From: Nitrospirillum iridis
Lineage (GTDB): Bacteria > Pseudomonadota > Alphaproteobacteria > Azospirillales > Azospirillaceae
Assembly: GCF_014205765.1 (NCBI RefSeq)
Contig: NZ_JACIIZ010000004.1
Span: forward strand, 408,101-472,100
Length of the DNA: 64,000 nucleotides
Direction: 5' to 3'
This document shows, piece after piece, positions 36,514 to 45,403 of the stretch. Within the stretch, counting starts at the first letter, position 1. Every line of letters starts with the position of its first letter. Below the pieces are notes generated by a model. It did not search any database, was not told where the DNA came from, and saw only the letters and a list, made by a program, of their open reading frames with translations. The position numbers were made by a program, and so were the translations under genes.

Positions 36514-37919
36514 GTCACGGCCTGCGAGAGTGTGTCGAACATCTGCCCGATGACCGAAATCACCCGGGCGGTGGCCGAATAGTTGCGCTGCAAGACCTGA
36601 AGGTTCGCGACCTCCTCATCCATGTTGACGCCCGTCGAGCTGGAGTAGCGCGTCTGCAGGCTGGTCATGAAGGACGAGGTGGTGGTGGCTTGGGTGCTGA
36701 CGTTGGACTGCACGGTGGACCAGTTGCTGGCCACGCCGTCGACCATGCCGCCGTAACTGACATTGTTCAGGGCCAGGCCATCGGCGGTCAGCGTGCGTCC
36801 GGTGGCGGTCATGGCGGTGACCATGGCGTTCACCGCCGATTGCTTGATCGTCTTGGTACCGTTCAGCAGGCTTTTGTTCACCGCCAGCGTGCCGGAGTCG
36901 CTGCCCGTGAACAGGCCGCCGTCCAGCTCACCGTCGTTGGTTGGCCCCGCCTTGTTGTAGGCGTCCGTGATGCTGGTGGGCTGGCCCGCCTGGGTCGCCC
37001 CGGTCAAGGCGCCGGCGATGGCGTCCAACTGCGAGTGCAGCTTGCGGAACACTTCGGTCGTGGGATCGGAACTGGCGGGTGCCGGAGAGCCATCGGCGAC
37101 CAAGTCGAGCAGGCCGCCCAGCTTTCCGCTGCTGATGGCGGCGGTGATGTCGGCGCCGCCGGCGCCGGAAACCACCTTGCCGTCGTAGTTCAGCTGGGTG
37201 GCGGTACCGTCCACCAGGGTGGCGCCGGTGGGGGTGAACACGGCGATGGAGCCGTCATCGCGCGTCGTGGTGCGGATGTTGATCATGGAGGACAGATCAC
37301 GCAACGTCGTGTCGCGTTGGTCCTCGAAGTCGGCTGTCGGCTGGTTGCTGGATTTCAGGTCGGCGATGGTCGCGTTCAACTGGTCGATCTGGGTCAGGTC
37401 GGTGTTGACCTTCTTGATCGTCTCATTGATGTCCGACTTGGCCTGCGTTTCCATCTGGCTCACGCCGGCCGACAGACTATGGACCGTCTGCACCAGCGCC
37501 TGGGCCTTCTGCACCACTTGGCTCTGCGCCACGGCGCTTTCCGGCGCGGCGGACAAATCCTGCAGGGCGGAGGTGAAGTCCTGCATCGCCTGTGTCAGCT
37601 TGGGCGTCGCGGTATCACTGGCCGACGTGGAGGTCGTATTGCCGAGCAACGTCCCCACCTGGCTCATGTACTGAGACAGGATCTGCTGCATCCCGTTCTC
37701 GGACGTCGTCCCCTGCAGCTGCGCCTGCAGGGCCACGTCCACCGAACGCGAGTACTGCGAGATGCTGACACCACTCAGCGGGTCGGTCGTCTGCGAAACG
37801 GTATGTTTCGTGCGATCCGCGCTGTTGGCGTTGTTCATGTTGTCTGAGACGACCTGAATGCCCGCCTGAATGACATTCAGGCTATTGGCGGCCGAATTCA
37901 GCGCGCTGAACAAACTCAT
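36510..37919 (-). CDS. flgK: Flagellar hook-associated protein FlgK
   Basis: A 469-residue junction protein between hook and filament. N-terminal SLFSALNSAANSLNVIQAGI (about 2-21) and QVVSDNMNNANSADRTKHTV; C-terminal GVNMDEEVANLQVLQRNYSA (about 430-449), both standard for FlgK. First gene of flgK-flgL-orfX. Start set at the ATG that begins the conserved helix; an in-frame ATG 33 nt upstream would add a Pro-rich stretch. Length is normal, in contrast with FlgE and FlgL. Confidence 0.95.
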   Translation of the reverse strand: MSLFSALNSAANSLNVIQAGIQVVSDNMNNANSADRTKHTVSQTTDPLSGVSISQYSRSVDVALQAQLQGTTSENGMQQILSQYMSQVGTLLGNTTSTSASDTATPKLTQAMQDFTSALQDLSAAPESAVAQSQVVQKAQALVQTVHSLSAGVSQMETQAKSDINETIKKVNTDLTQIDQLNATIADLKSSNQPTADFEDQRDTTLRDLSSMINIRTTTRDDGSIAVFTPTGATLVDGTATQLNYDGKVVSGAGGADITAAISSGKLGGLLDLVADGSPAPASSDPTTEVFRKLHSQLDAIAGALTGATQAGQPTSITDAYNKAGPTNDGELDGGLFTGSDSGTLAVNKSLLNGTKTIKQSAVNAMVTAMTATGRTLTADGLALNNVSYGGMVDGVASNWSTVQSNVSTQATTTSSFMTSLQTRYSSSTGVNMDEEVANLQVLQRNYSATARVISVIGQMFDTLSQAVT

Positions 37920-37991
37920 GGACCGGGCCTCGGGGGGCGGGGAGTTCCGCACAGGGGACCGACCCCCATGGCCGATCCGATCCCCCTATAC

Positions 37992-38006
37992 GCAAGCCCC
38001 GGGCCA
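37992..38006 (-). promoter_or_regulatory. Sigma-54 (-24/-12) promoter of flgK-flgL
   Basis: On the minus strand TGGCCCGGGGCTTGC: GG and GC 10 nt apart, TGGC and TTGC intact, one departure in the -24 box. About 73 nt before the flgK ATG. Same promoter class as flgE. Confidence 0.7.
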
Positions 38007-38069
38007 ATTGGTCCCTTGGATTATCGCCCTGGAATCATTCGTATTTTTGCAAACTACAGGAATTGGGTA

Positions 38070-38090
38070 GGGCGGCAATTTCTGCCGCCC
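38070..38090 (-). terminator. Hairpin after nlpD
   Basis: GGGCGGCA / TGCCGCCC, loop of 5, 43 nt beyond the nlpD-like stop and upstream of the flgK promoter. The T-run is weak, but the position suits a terminator for the long serS-to-nlpD unit. Confidence 0.6.
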
Positions 38091-38132
38091 GCATCTCCCT
38101 TGCCCCGCTCCCGCTAGGCAGGGATGACCGGG

Positions 38133-39518
38133 TCAGCGTGCCCCCTTGCCCGGATCCAAAACATCCATGGGATCCAAGACCTTGTTGCCCTGCCGCACCT
38201 CGAAGTGCAGTTGCGGGCTGGTGACGTTGCCGGTGGATCCCACGGTGCCGATACGCTGGCCGCGCGCCACCCGGGCGTTAGCCTCGACCATGATCTGGTC
38301 CAGCTGGGCATAGGCCGTCACCATGCCGTCGGCATGCTGGATCAGGACCAGATTGCCAAAGCCTCGCAATTGATTGCCGGCATATTTGACGACGCCGGCA
38401 TCGGCGGCCACCACCGGGGTACCGGTGGGCGCGGCGATGTTGATGCCGTCGTTATACTGCCCGCCGGGCTTCGCCCCATGGGTGGAGATCACCTGGCCGG
38501 TCACCGGCCAGAGGAAGCGGGCGCCGCCCTTGGGCAATGGCGACGGCGCCGTGGGCACCGCCGAAGACGGCGGCACGGACGGGCCGGCCGCAACGGCGCC
38601 GGGCGACGATGGAACCGACGCCGGGGCCGGCGACGACTGTACCGGCGGCGTCTGTGCCGGGGCTGGAGACGGCACCGAAGAAGGTGCCACCGGCTCCGAC
38701 GAGGCGCCGGGGGTCGCTGGAGCCCAGCGGGCAGAGGGGGCGACGGTGGCGCCGGGTGGAATGGTGGCACCGGTGCTGCCGGTCGGCACGGCGGGCGTGG
38801 CGGCAGGGGCGGACGCGGACGGCGATGCCAGTTCCTGGCTTTCCACCGCGCGCCGGGGGGCCGTGGTGACGGGTGGAACGGGGCCGGTGCCGGCCGGCGC
38901 CACCGTGACCGTGCCCCGACCGCCGCTGGTGGCCGGTACCGATGCGCCAGGCCGCGCGGCCGGCGCCACCGCGACACCACCGGCGGGAGCGGCCCCTGAA
39001 TAGGGCAGATTCAGCGTCTGCCCCACCCGCAGCAGGTAGGGGGGCGCCAAGCCGTTCAGGCGTGCCAACTCATTGCTGTCGACATTGAAGGTTCGGGCGA
39101 CACCGTACAGGGTATCGCCCGGCTTGATCACGTAGGTGTGGGGCGTCGGCACCACCAACCGCTGCCCCGGCACGACGGTATAGGGGGGCTGTAGCCGGTT
39201 CTCCTCGATGAGGTCGCGCAGCGGGATGTTGTAGCGCTTCGCCACGTCGTAGATCGTCTCCCCCTTGGAGACGAAGATGACGTTGGACGGCGTGGGCGGC
39301 GGCGTGACCACCGGCGCCGGCTCCGGCCGGGTGCCACAGGCCGACAGGCCCAAGGCCAGGCCGGCGGCAAAGGCGCCCTGGATCAGCAGACGGGCGAGCG
39401 GCGAACCGGGCTGGCCGCCCACGGGCGCCAGGACTGGGTTCGACGGGACGACGGGACCGGCGGGCCGGTGGGAAGTGTTCAGGGCCATCGCGCTTTGTCG
39501 TTCGAGGGGAGGCATCAC
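38133..39518 (-). CDS. nlpD: NlpD-like lipoprotein: two LysM domains and a degenerate LytM domain
   Basis: A 461-residue predicted lipoprotein (lipobox LSAC, Cys about 61). Two LysM peptidoglycan-binding domains (about 78-123: VSKGETIYDVAKRYNIPLRD; 127-170: IKPGDTLYGVARTFNVDSNE), a long Pro/Ala/Ser linker (170-335), then a C-terminal M23/LytM domain. The zinc-ligand positions are replaced: HxxxD reads NDGIN, the AYAHL position is AYAQL, and HLHFE reads QLHFE. As in E. coli NlpD, it should activate an amidase rather than cut peptidoglycan itself. The ATG overlaps the pcm stop by 4 nt. The surE-pcm-nlpD order matches E. coli. Confidence 0.9.
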   Translation of the reverse strand: MMPPLERQSAMALNTSHRPAGPVVPSNPVLAPVGGQPGSPLARLLIQGAFAAGLALGLSACGTRPEPAPVVTPPPTPSNVIFVSKGETIYDVAKRYNIPLRDLIEENRLQPPYTVVPGQRLVVPTPHTYVIKPGDTLYGVARTFNVDSNELARLNGLAPPYLLRVGQTLNLPYSGAAPAGGVAVAPAARPGASVPATSGGRGTVTVAPAGTGPVPPVTTAPRRAVESQELASPSASAPAATPAVPTGSTGATIPPGATVAPSARWAPATPGASSEPVAPSSVPSPAPAQTPPVQSSPAPASVPSSPGAVAAGPSVPPSSAVPTAPSPLPKGGARFLWPVTGQVISTHGAKPGGQYNDGINIAAPTGTPVVAADAGVVKYAGNQLRGFGNLVLIQHADGMVTAYAQLDQIMVEANARVARGQRIGTVGSTGNVTSPQLHFEVRQGNKVLDPMDVLDPGKGAR

Positions 39519-40240
39519 GCCCGCTGATGGATAACTTCGGAAAAATCCGGCGGAATTAGGGCTGGCGTGGGCACGGCCCCCTGCTCCACCCCTGGTCCCG
39601 CTTCTGCGGGCACCTCGGGCAACAAGGGGACGAAACGGACGGGCCAGAGCTGTTCCCGTTCCACCCCCGTCTCCGTCTTGCGCAGGCGCACCACGTGCAG
39701 GCTACGCCGGTCGGGGCCCAAAGGTATGACCATGACGCCCCCCACGGCAAGCTGGTCCATCAGGTCCGGCGGTGGATCCATGGCCCCACCGGCGGTCACC
39801 AGGATGCGCTCGAATGGCGCCGCCTGGGGCCAGCCGCGCATACCATCCCCGTGACGCGCGGTGATATTGTGCAGGCGCAGGGCCTGGAAGCGCGCCTCCG
39901 CCTCCGCCAACAGCGGGCGGTGGCGTTCGACGGTGTAGACCCGCCGGGCGATCTTGGCCAGGACGGCCGCCTGATAGCCGGAGCCGGTGCCGATTTCCAG
40001 CACCTTCAGCCGATCGGACAGGTTCAGGGCCTGGGTCATCAACCCCACCACCATGGGCTGGCTGATGGTCTGGCCATGGCCAATGGGCAGGGCCGTGTCC
40101 TCATAGGCCTGGTCATGGAAGGTCGGGGGCACGAACAATTCCCGGGGTATCAGCTCCATGGCGCGCAAAACGTCCGTGCTGCCCACGCCATTGCGGCGCA
40201 ACAGCATCAGCAGACGGATTTTGCGCGCAGCACTGCTCAC
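39515..40240 (-). CDS. pcm: Protein-L-isoaspartate O-methyltransferase
   Basis: A 241-residue classical PCMT that methylates isoaspartyl residues in aged proteins using SAM. The catalytic loop IGHGQTISQPMVV (about 53-65), motif I VLEIGTGSGYQAAVLAKIARRVYTVE (split across 85-110) and GDGMRGW, ILVTAGG are all present. GTG start overlapping the surE stop (GTGA). Compare the divergent paralogue at 26038-26691. Confidence 0.95.
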   Translation of the reverse strand: MSSAARKIRLLMLLRRNGVGSTDVLRAMELIPRELFVPPTFHDQAYEDTALPIGHGQTISQPMVVGLMTQALNLSDRLKVLEIGTGSGYQAAVLAKIARRVYTVERHRPLLAEAEARFQALRLHNITARHGDGMRGWPQAAPFERILVTAGGAMDPPPDLMDQLAVGGVMVIPLGPDRRSLHVVRLRKTETGVEREQLWPVRFVPLLPEVPAEAGPGVEQGAVPTPALIPPDFSEVIHQRA

Positions 40241-41019
40241 CCGAACACCCCCTCCAGCCGCGCCAAGGTCTCGTAATGCGTCAGGTCCAGGTGGATGGGG
40301 GTGACGGATATGCCGTCCATCGCCTCCACCACATGGACATCCGTGTCTTCGGGAACGCCCGACAGGCCCCGGGCCGCACCGATCCAGATGTACGGCCTGC
40401 CGCGTGGGTCCATACGCTCGAACAGGTCGTCACCGGCCTTGCGATTGGCGTGACGCACCACATGGATGCCGGTGACCTTATCCGGATCCACCGCCGGGAA
40501 ATTCACGTTCAGCAACACGTGCGGCGCCCAGGCGACGGCAAGCCCCTTGCGCACCACGTCCGGTCCCCAGCGCTCCGCTGTTGCCCAATCGGGGTCCCGT
40601 CCTTCGCGCAGGCGCTGGCTGAAGGCGAAGGCGCGCACGCCCAGCAGCGTCGCCTCCATGGCGGCGGCGACGGTGCCGGAATAGGTGACGTCCTCGCCCA
40701 GGTTCTGGCCGTGGTTCACGCCGGACAGCACCACGTCCGGCCGCCGGTCGGCCATCAGGTGGTTGACCGCCAGCAACACGCAGTCGGTCGGCGTGCCGTC
40801 GACGGTGTAGCGCCGGTCGGACACCCGCTTCAGCCGCAGGGGCCGGTGGATGGTCAGCGAATGGCTGGCGGCGGACTGTTCCGCGTCCGGCGCCACCACC
40901 CAGACATCATCGGTCAGTTGGCGCGCGATACGCTCCAGCGCCGCCAGGCCCGGGGCGTGGATGCCGTCGTCATTGCTGATCAGGATGCGCAAGGGGCGGC
41001 CGCCGACCATCTCAACCAC
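40237..41019 (-). CDS. surE: 5'/3'-nucleotidase SurE
   Basis: A 260-residue SurE, a metal-dependent nucleotidase/exopolyphosphatase used in stress survival. N-terminal metal site [15 protein letters not shown] (the DD pair), [25 protein letters not shown] with the conserved Asn and Ser, and [13 protein letters not shown] at 41019 overlaps the serS stop; an ATG at 41010 is the other choice. Confidence 0.96.
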   Translation of the reverse strand: MVEMVGGRPLRILISNDDGIHAPGLAALERIARQLTDDVWVVAPDAEQSAASHSLTIHRPLRLKRVSDRRYTVDGTPTDCVLLAVNHLMADRRPDVVLSGVNHGQNLGEDVTYSGTVAAAMEATLLGVRAFAFSQRLREGRDPDWATAERWGPDVVRKGLAVAWAPHVLLNVNFPAVDPDKVTGIHVVRHANRKAGDDLFERMDPRGRPYIWIGAARGLSGVPEDTDVHVVEAMDGISVTPIHLDLTHYETLARLEGVFG

Positions 41020-42283
41020 GAACGATGCGCTCCAGCCCGTTCATGTAGGGGACCAACGCGTCCGGCACGCGGATGGAGCCATCAGCCTCCTGATAGTTCT
41101 CCATCACCGCCAGCAGGGCGCGGCCCACCGCCACGCCCGAGCCGTTCAGGGTGTGGACGAACTGGGTGTTCTTGTCGCCCTTGGCGCGCCAACGGGCCTT
41201 CATGCGTCGTGCCTGGAAATCCCCACAGTTGGAGCAGCTGGAGATCTCGCGGTAGGTGTTCTGACCCGGCAGCCAGACCTCGATGTCATAGGTCTTGGCG
41301 GCGGAGAAGCCCATGTCGCCCGTGCACAGGGTGACGGTGCGGAAAGGCAGGCCCAGGCGCTTCAGCACCGTTTCCGCCGCCTCGGTCATGCGCTCATGTT
41401 CCGCCACCGACTGGTCGGGGGTGGTGATGCTGACCATCTCCACCTTGTAGAACTGGTGCTGGCGTATCATGCCGCGGGTGTCGCGGCCGGCGGCCCCGGC
41501 CTCCGCGCGGAAGCATGGCGTGCGCGCCGTCAGGCGCAACGGCAGTTCGTCCGCGTCCAGGATGCTGTCGGCCACCAGGTTGGTCAGCGGCACCTCGGCC
41601 GTCGGGATCAACCAATGGCCGGTATTGAGGCGGAACAGATCCTCGGCGAACTTGGGCAGCTGGCCCGTGCCGAAGGCGGCCTCATCCCGCACCATCAGGG
41701 GCGGCGACACCTCGGTATAGCCGAACTCGGTGGTGTGGATGTCCAGCATGAAGTCGCCCAGCGCGCGCTCCAGCCGCGCCAGCGGGCCCTTCAGCACGGT
41801 GAAGCGGGCGCCCGACAGCTTGGCGGCACCGGCGAAGTCCATGAAGCCCAGGGCTTCACCCAGATCGTAATGTTCCTTGGCGCCGTCGATGGCCGGCGGG
41901 GTGCCGACGCGGTGGCGTTCCACGTTGTCGTGTTCATCCTTGCCCGGCGGCACATCGGCGGCCGGCAGGTTGGGGATGGTGGCCAACAGGCCGTCCAGCT
42001 CTTCCGACAACGCCTTCTCGGTGACCTCGGCCTCCGCCATGCGCTCTTTCAGGCTGGCGACCTCATCCATCAGCGGCTGGGCGTCCTTGCCGTCCTTCTT
42101 GTAGGCGCCGATCAGCTTCGAGGCCTCGTTGCGGCGGGCCTGCATGTCCTGAAGCGCCGTCTGCGCCGCGCGGCGGCGGGCGTCCAGGTCCAGCACGACG
42201 GCGGACTGGGGCGGCAACCCGCGGCGGGCAAGGCCGCCGTCGAAGGCTTCGGGATTGTCGCGGAGAACGCGGAGGTCATGCAT
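41012..42283 (-). CDS. serS: Seryl-tRNA synthetase
   Basis: A 423-residue class II synthetase. N-terminal tRNA-binding coiled coil (about 25-105), then the catalytic domain with motif 2 ([29 protein letters not shown], split here over 265-295) and motif 3 ([19 protein letters not shown], about 375-393). Ends in the surE start. About 125 nt separates it from tatC upstream, so it may be read with or apart from the tat genes. Confidence 0.97.
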   Translation of the reverse strand: MHDLRVLRDNPEAFDGGLARRGLPPQSAVVLDLDARRRAAQTALQDMQARRNEASKLIGAYKKDGKDAQPLMDEVASLKERMAEAEVTEKALSEELDGLLATIPNLPAADVPPGKDEHDNVERHRVGTPPAIDGAKEHYDLGEALGFMDFAGAAKLSGARFTVLKGPLARLERALGDFMLDIHTTEFGYTEVSPPLMVRDEAAFGTGQLPKFAEDLFRLNTGHWLIPTAEVPLTNLVADSILDADELPLRLTARTPCFRAEAGAAGRDTRGMIRQHQFYKVEMVSITTPDQSVAEHERMTEAAETVLKRLGLPFRTVTLCTGDMGFSAAKTYDIEVWLPGQNTYREISSCSNCGDFQARRMKARWRAKGDKNTQFVHTLNGSGVAVGRALLAVMENYQEADGSIRVPDALVPYMNGLERIVRG

Positions 42284-42408
42284 GGCAGGCTTCTTGGAAG
42301 ACGGTGAAACGGTATCCCCGACTTATAAGCGGGAAGCCCCATCGGGGTCCAGCCCGCCCGGCCGCCCAACATGCTGGGCCCTCAGCTTTCCTTAGCCGGC
42401 GGCTTTCC

Positions 42409-43236
42409 TCAGCCGGATGTGCCGCCGCCATCGGCCTCGGCCGCCTCGGCGCGGGCCTGTTCCCGGGCGCGGGTGCGCTCGATCCGACGCGCGGCGATCA
42501 CGGAAATCTCATACAGCACGATCATGGGGGCGGCGAGCGTGGTCTGGCTGATGGGGTCCGGTGGGGTCAGGATGGCGGCCAGCACGAAGATCAGGACGAT
42601 GGCGTAGCGCCGCTTGGACGCCAGCTGATCGGCGGTCAGGATACCCACGCGCACCAGCAGGCTGAGCAGCACCGGCATCTGGAAGGCGATGCCGAAGGCG
42701 AAGATCAGCGACATGGCGAAGGACAGGTACTGCTCCACCCGCGTCTCCGCGACGATGGGCAACACGCCGGCCCCGCCCGTCTGCTCGAAACTGAAGAAAA
42801 ACTTCAGGGCCGTCGGCATGACGAAAAAATAGACCATGCCGGTGCCCATCAGGAACAACACGGGCGTGGCGATCAGGAACGGCAAGAAGGCCTTGCGCTC
42901 ATGCCGATACAGGCCGGGCGCGACGAACTTCCAGATCTGCTGGGCGATGATGGGGAAGGACACCAGCAGCGCCGCCCACAGGGACACCTTCACATAGGTG
43001 AAGAAGGCCTCGGTCGGGGCGGTGAAGATCAGCTTGCGTTCCGCCGCCCGGTCACCCAGGGCGCTGATCATGGGCATCAGCAGCCAATCATAGATGCGGC
43101 CGGCGAACTGGTAGCAAACCAGGAACGCGACCAGGAGCGCGCTCAGGGAGACGATCAGGCGGTTGCGCAGCTCGATCAAATGATCCAGCAACGGCATGCG
43201 CGACGCGTCGATCTCGTCTTGGGTGGGTTCGGCCAT
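42409..43236 (-). CDS. tatC: Twin-arginine translocase subunit TatC
   Basis: A 275-residue inner-membrane protein with six helices. Opening MPLLDHLIELRNRLIVSLSAL (Tat signal-recognition helix), conserved LIFAFGIAFQMPVLLSLLVRVGI and the final helices are clear. The start at 43236 fits the family and lies 16 nt after the tatB stop; the C-terminal cytoplasmic tail is long and rich in Ala, Arg and Glu. Confidence 0.96.
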   Translation of the reverse strand: MAEPTQDEIDASRMPLLDHLIELRNRLIVSLSALLVAFLVCYQFAGRIYDWLLMPMISALGDRAAERKLIFTAPTEAFFTYVKVSLWAALLVSFPIIAQQIWKFVAPGLYRHERKAFLPFLIATPVLFLMGTGMVYFFVMPTALKFFFSFEQTGGAGVLPIVAETRVEQYLSFAMSLIFAFGIAFQMPVLLSLLVRVGILTADQLASKRRYAIVLIFVLAAILTPPDPISQTTLAAPMIVLYEISVIAARRIERTRAREQARAEAAEADGGGTSG

Positions 43237-43252
43237 GGGGGGTGCTGGCCCT

Positions 43253-43828
43253 TCAGGATTTGATCTGGGCCGGCGCCTCGGCGCCAGCGTGTTCGGAGGG
43301 GGCGTGTTCGGGAACGGCGGGCGGGGCGGCATGATGCACCGGTCCGGCCTGCGGCGGCGTCACTGGAACGGGCTCGGCCGCAGTGTCCGGTGTCGACTCC
43401 GGCAGGATCAGGGGCATGGCTGGTGAGCCTATGGCCGGCAGTTCGGGCTCGGCGGGGTGGGCATCAACCGGCGTTTCCGACACTGGGACGGCAGCCTCAA
43501 CCGTGGGCGGCGTCACCTCGGAGGCGGTCAACGACGCGGTGGGGTTGATCTCCAGGGCCTGACGCACGCTGTCGGTGGGGTCCACCATCTTGGTGACCTC
43601 GGCCGTCAGGTCGAACTGAGCCACCTTCTGGGCCTGCTTGCGCAGATCCTCCAGTTCCGCCTGGCGGACCATCTCATCCAGATGGGACTGGAAATCGCGG
43701 GCCAACAGGCGCGCTTTGCGCATCCATTTGCCAGCGGTATAGAGCGCCACCGGCAGATCCTTGGGTCCGATGACGACAAGCGCCACCACACCGATAAGCG
43801 CGAGTTCGGACCATGCGATATCGAACAT
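43253..43828 (-). CDS. tatB: Twin-arginine translocase subunit TatB
   Basis: A 191-residue TatB. N-terminal membrane helix FDIAWSELALIGVVALVVIGPKDLP (about 2-26), amphipathic helix with ARDFQSHLDEMVRQAELEDLRKQ, then a long disordered Pro/Ala/Glu tail (about 95-191). The E-L-A-L and GPKDLP positions are typical of TatB. Between tatA and tatC. Confidence 0.95.
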   Translation of the reverse strand: MFDIAWSELALIGVVALVVIGPKDLPVALYTAGKWMRKARLLARDFQSHLDEMVRQAELEDLRKQAQKVAQFDLTAEVTKMVDPTDSVRQALEINPTASLTASEVTPPTVEAAVPVSETPVDAHPAEPELPAIGSPAMPLILPESTPDTAAEPVPVTPPQAGPVHHAAPPAVPEHAPSEHAGAEAPAQIKS

Positions 43829-43964
43829 GGGCGGCGTGCCTTATTCCCGACGATTCCCTGGCCGCCCGGAGTCCCCACCGGGGTGGCATACCACCCCGGC
43901 CGTTCCGGCACGACGAATCCGTTCCTGCCCCACACTGGCCCCCAAGGCCGGTGCCGGAACCGGC

Positions 43965-44192
43965 TCAGCCCTTGGAAACGGTGTCCTTGGGCGCGGAGGT
44001 CGTCGGCGCGTCGGTATGACCGTCGATCGAGCGAGGCGCGGACGCATCGCCCTCTCCCTGTTCGTTCAGGCCGGCCTTAAAGTTCTTAATGCCCTTGCCG
44101 AAGTCGCCCATCATGCGGGGCAGACGGTTGCCGAACAGCAGCAGAGCGATGAAAAGAACGATCAGCCAATGCCAAATGCTGAAAGAGCCCAT
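43965..44192 (-). CDS. tatA: Twin-arginine translocase subunit TatA
   Basis: A 75-residue TatA: short N-terminal membrane helix ([15 protein letters not shown]), then [23 protein letters not shown], the amphipathic helix hallmark, and a charged tail. It heads tatA-tatB-tatC. A client with a twin-arginine signal (DUF1501 protein) is in this window. Confidence 0.96.
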   Translation of the reverse strand: MGSFSIWHWLIVLFIALLLFGNRLPRMMGDFGKGIKNFKAGLNEQGEGDASAPRSIDGHTDAPTTSAPKDTVSKG

Positions 44193-44322
44193 GGGTGGGT
44201 CCCGTGTCCTGAAAAAAGGTGTACGTCAATAGCGACGCCCGTTAAGGCGCGGCACTATGGCATGGCCGTACGGCCCGCCGCAATGCTCCGCACCCCAGAC
44301 ATGGGAACGAGGGGTGGCGGAT

Positions 44323-45153
44323 TTAAGAGGCGCCCCCTCGGCCGGTCCAGGTGAGCGGGGGGAATCGGTAGACCAGATGAGGGTAGGCCTGTTCGGCATG
44401 AAGCCGTCCCTCATGACTCCATTCCTCGACAGCTTGCAAAGCGCCCAGACACGATCCTTGGAGGGGATCATCGAAGACAATATAGCCGCCTTCAGGGTGA
44501 AGCTTAGGCTGGATGGTACGGATGCAATAACTAACAGCGCTGTAGATGTCGCAATCAATGTGAACGGCCGATAGGGCTGAAATATCGCGCAAGAGAGTCG
44601 GCAAGGTATCCTGAAACAGGCCCTTGATGATCTTGATGTTCGTCAAACCCGTTTCGGCAATGTAATTTACGACATCCTCATATGAAGCATCATCAAAATT
44701 TCCCGCAAAATGGAGGTCGAGCACCCGATCAGTGGGGGGCATGCCGCTGAAGGTGTCGAGCGCGTAAATGGTGGCATTGATCCCCAGCCTGCGGGCGACA
44801 TTCGCCATAAAAACGGCCCCTCCCCCCCGGTAGCTGCCACACTCCACAATATCGCCGACCAGGTGAGCGGCGCCGTACTTCATGATCAGAAATATGTTCA
44901 TCAGCTTGCTTTCGGTCAAAAGCGACCTGCCGCGCGCAAGTTCGAAACTTTCCAGATAAACGGGATCGTTTTTAATTAAGTTCCTCAGATCACCAAATTC
45001 AAGCCCCCATCCCCGGGTATATCCGGCCATCACGTTGCGGCCGTTCGCCAATGAAACTGCTGTATTTTCGTGCAAGCTTGACAGATAAACGTCCAACTCT
45101 TCCAAATTGGCGGCGTTTTTAACCACGGAGACTTGAGAGTAATGTGTATCCAT
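44323..45153 (-). CDS. TylF/MycF-type SAM-dependent methyltransferase domain protein
   Basis: A 276-residue protein with the TylF O-methyltransferase domain: VGDIVECGSYRGGGAVFMANVARRL (SAM site, split over about 110-135), IYALDTFSGMP, VHIDCDIYSAV (metal-binding Asp cluster) and GGYIVFDDP. Members methylate sugars of antibiotics or surface glycans. GC content is visibly lower than in the neighbours and it lies alone between tatA and trmFO, suggesting transfer. Start is uncertain: the ATG at 45153 is preferred because an operator-like palindrome lies upstream, but the frame is open to a GTG at 45327. Confidence 0.75.
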   Translation of the reverse strand: MDTHYSQVSVVKNAANLEELDVYLSSLHENTAVSLANGRNVMAGYTRGWGLEFGDLRNLIKNDPVYLESFELARGRSLLTESKLMNIFLIMKYGAAHLVGDIVECGSYRGGGAVFMANVARRLGINATIYALDTFSGMPPTDRVLDLHFAGNFDDASYEDVVNYIAETGLTNIKIIKGLFQDTLPTLLRDISALSAVHIDCDIYSAVSYCIRTIQPKLHPEGGYIVFDDPLQGSCLGALQAVEEWSHEGRLHAEQAYPHLVYRFPPLTWTGRGGAS

Positions 45154-45193
45154 TATTGTGTCGCTCGGGTTGATATTGCCAACATCGCAGACG

Positions 45194-45220
45194 TATGCTC
45201 CTGAAGCATATAGTATATGC
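45194..45220 (-). promoter_or_regulatory. TATGC/GCATA repeat cluster upstream of the methyltransferase gene
   Basis: Perfect 15-bp palindrome GCATATAGTATATGC (45206-45220) preceded by another TATGC half-site (45194-45198). AT-rich, 40-65 nt before the preferred start codon. A candidate operator/promoter. Confidence 0.45.
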
Positions 45221-45403
45221 CCAAGGGCACCAACCTCCTGTAAGGCATGGCCGAAGGCGCCTCGTGACTCAGCGATGTCGGCCGCCGTTGTTGTGGCCGC
45301 ATGAAATCCCCGCCCGCCGACTGTCACCAGGGCTTGACGGACGGCGCCGGCTAGCGTCTTTGCCGCACATGATTAAAATGTCATACGAAGGTAAGGTCCG
45401 GTG

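Noticed and set aside
38133..39518. Active M23 endopeptidase
   Set aside because: Zinc-binding residues are replaced at every position I could align.
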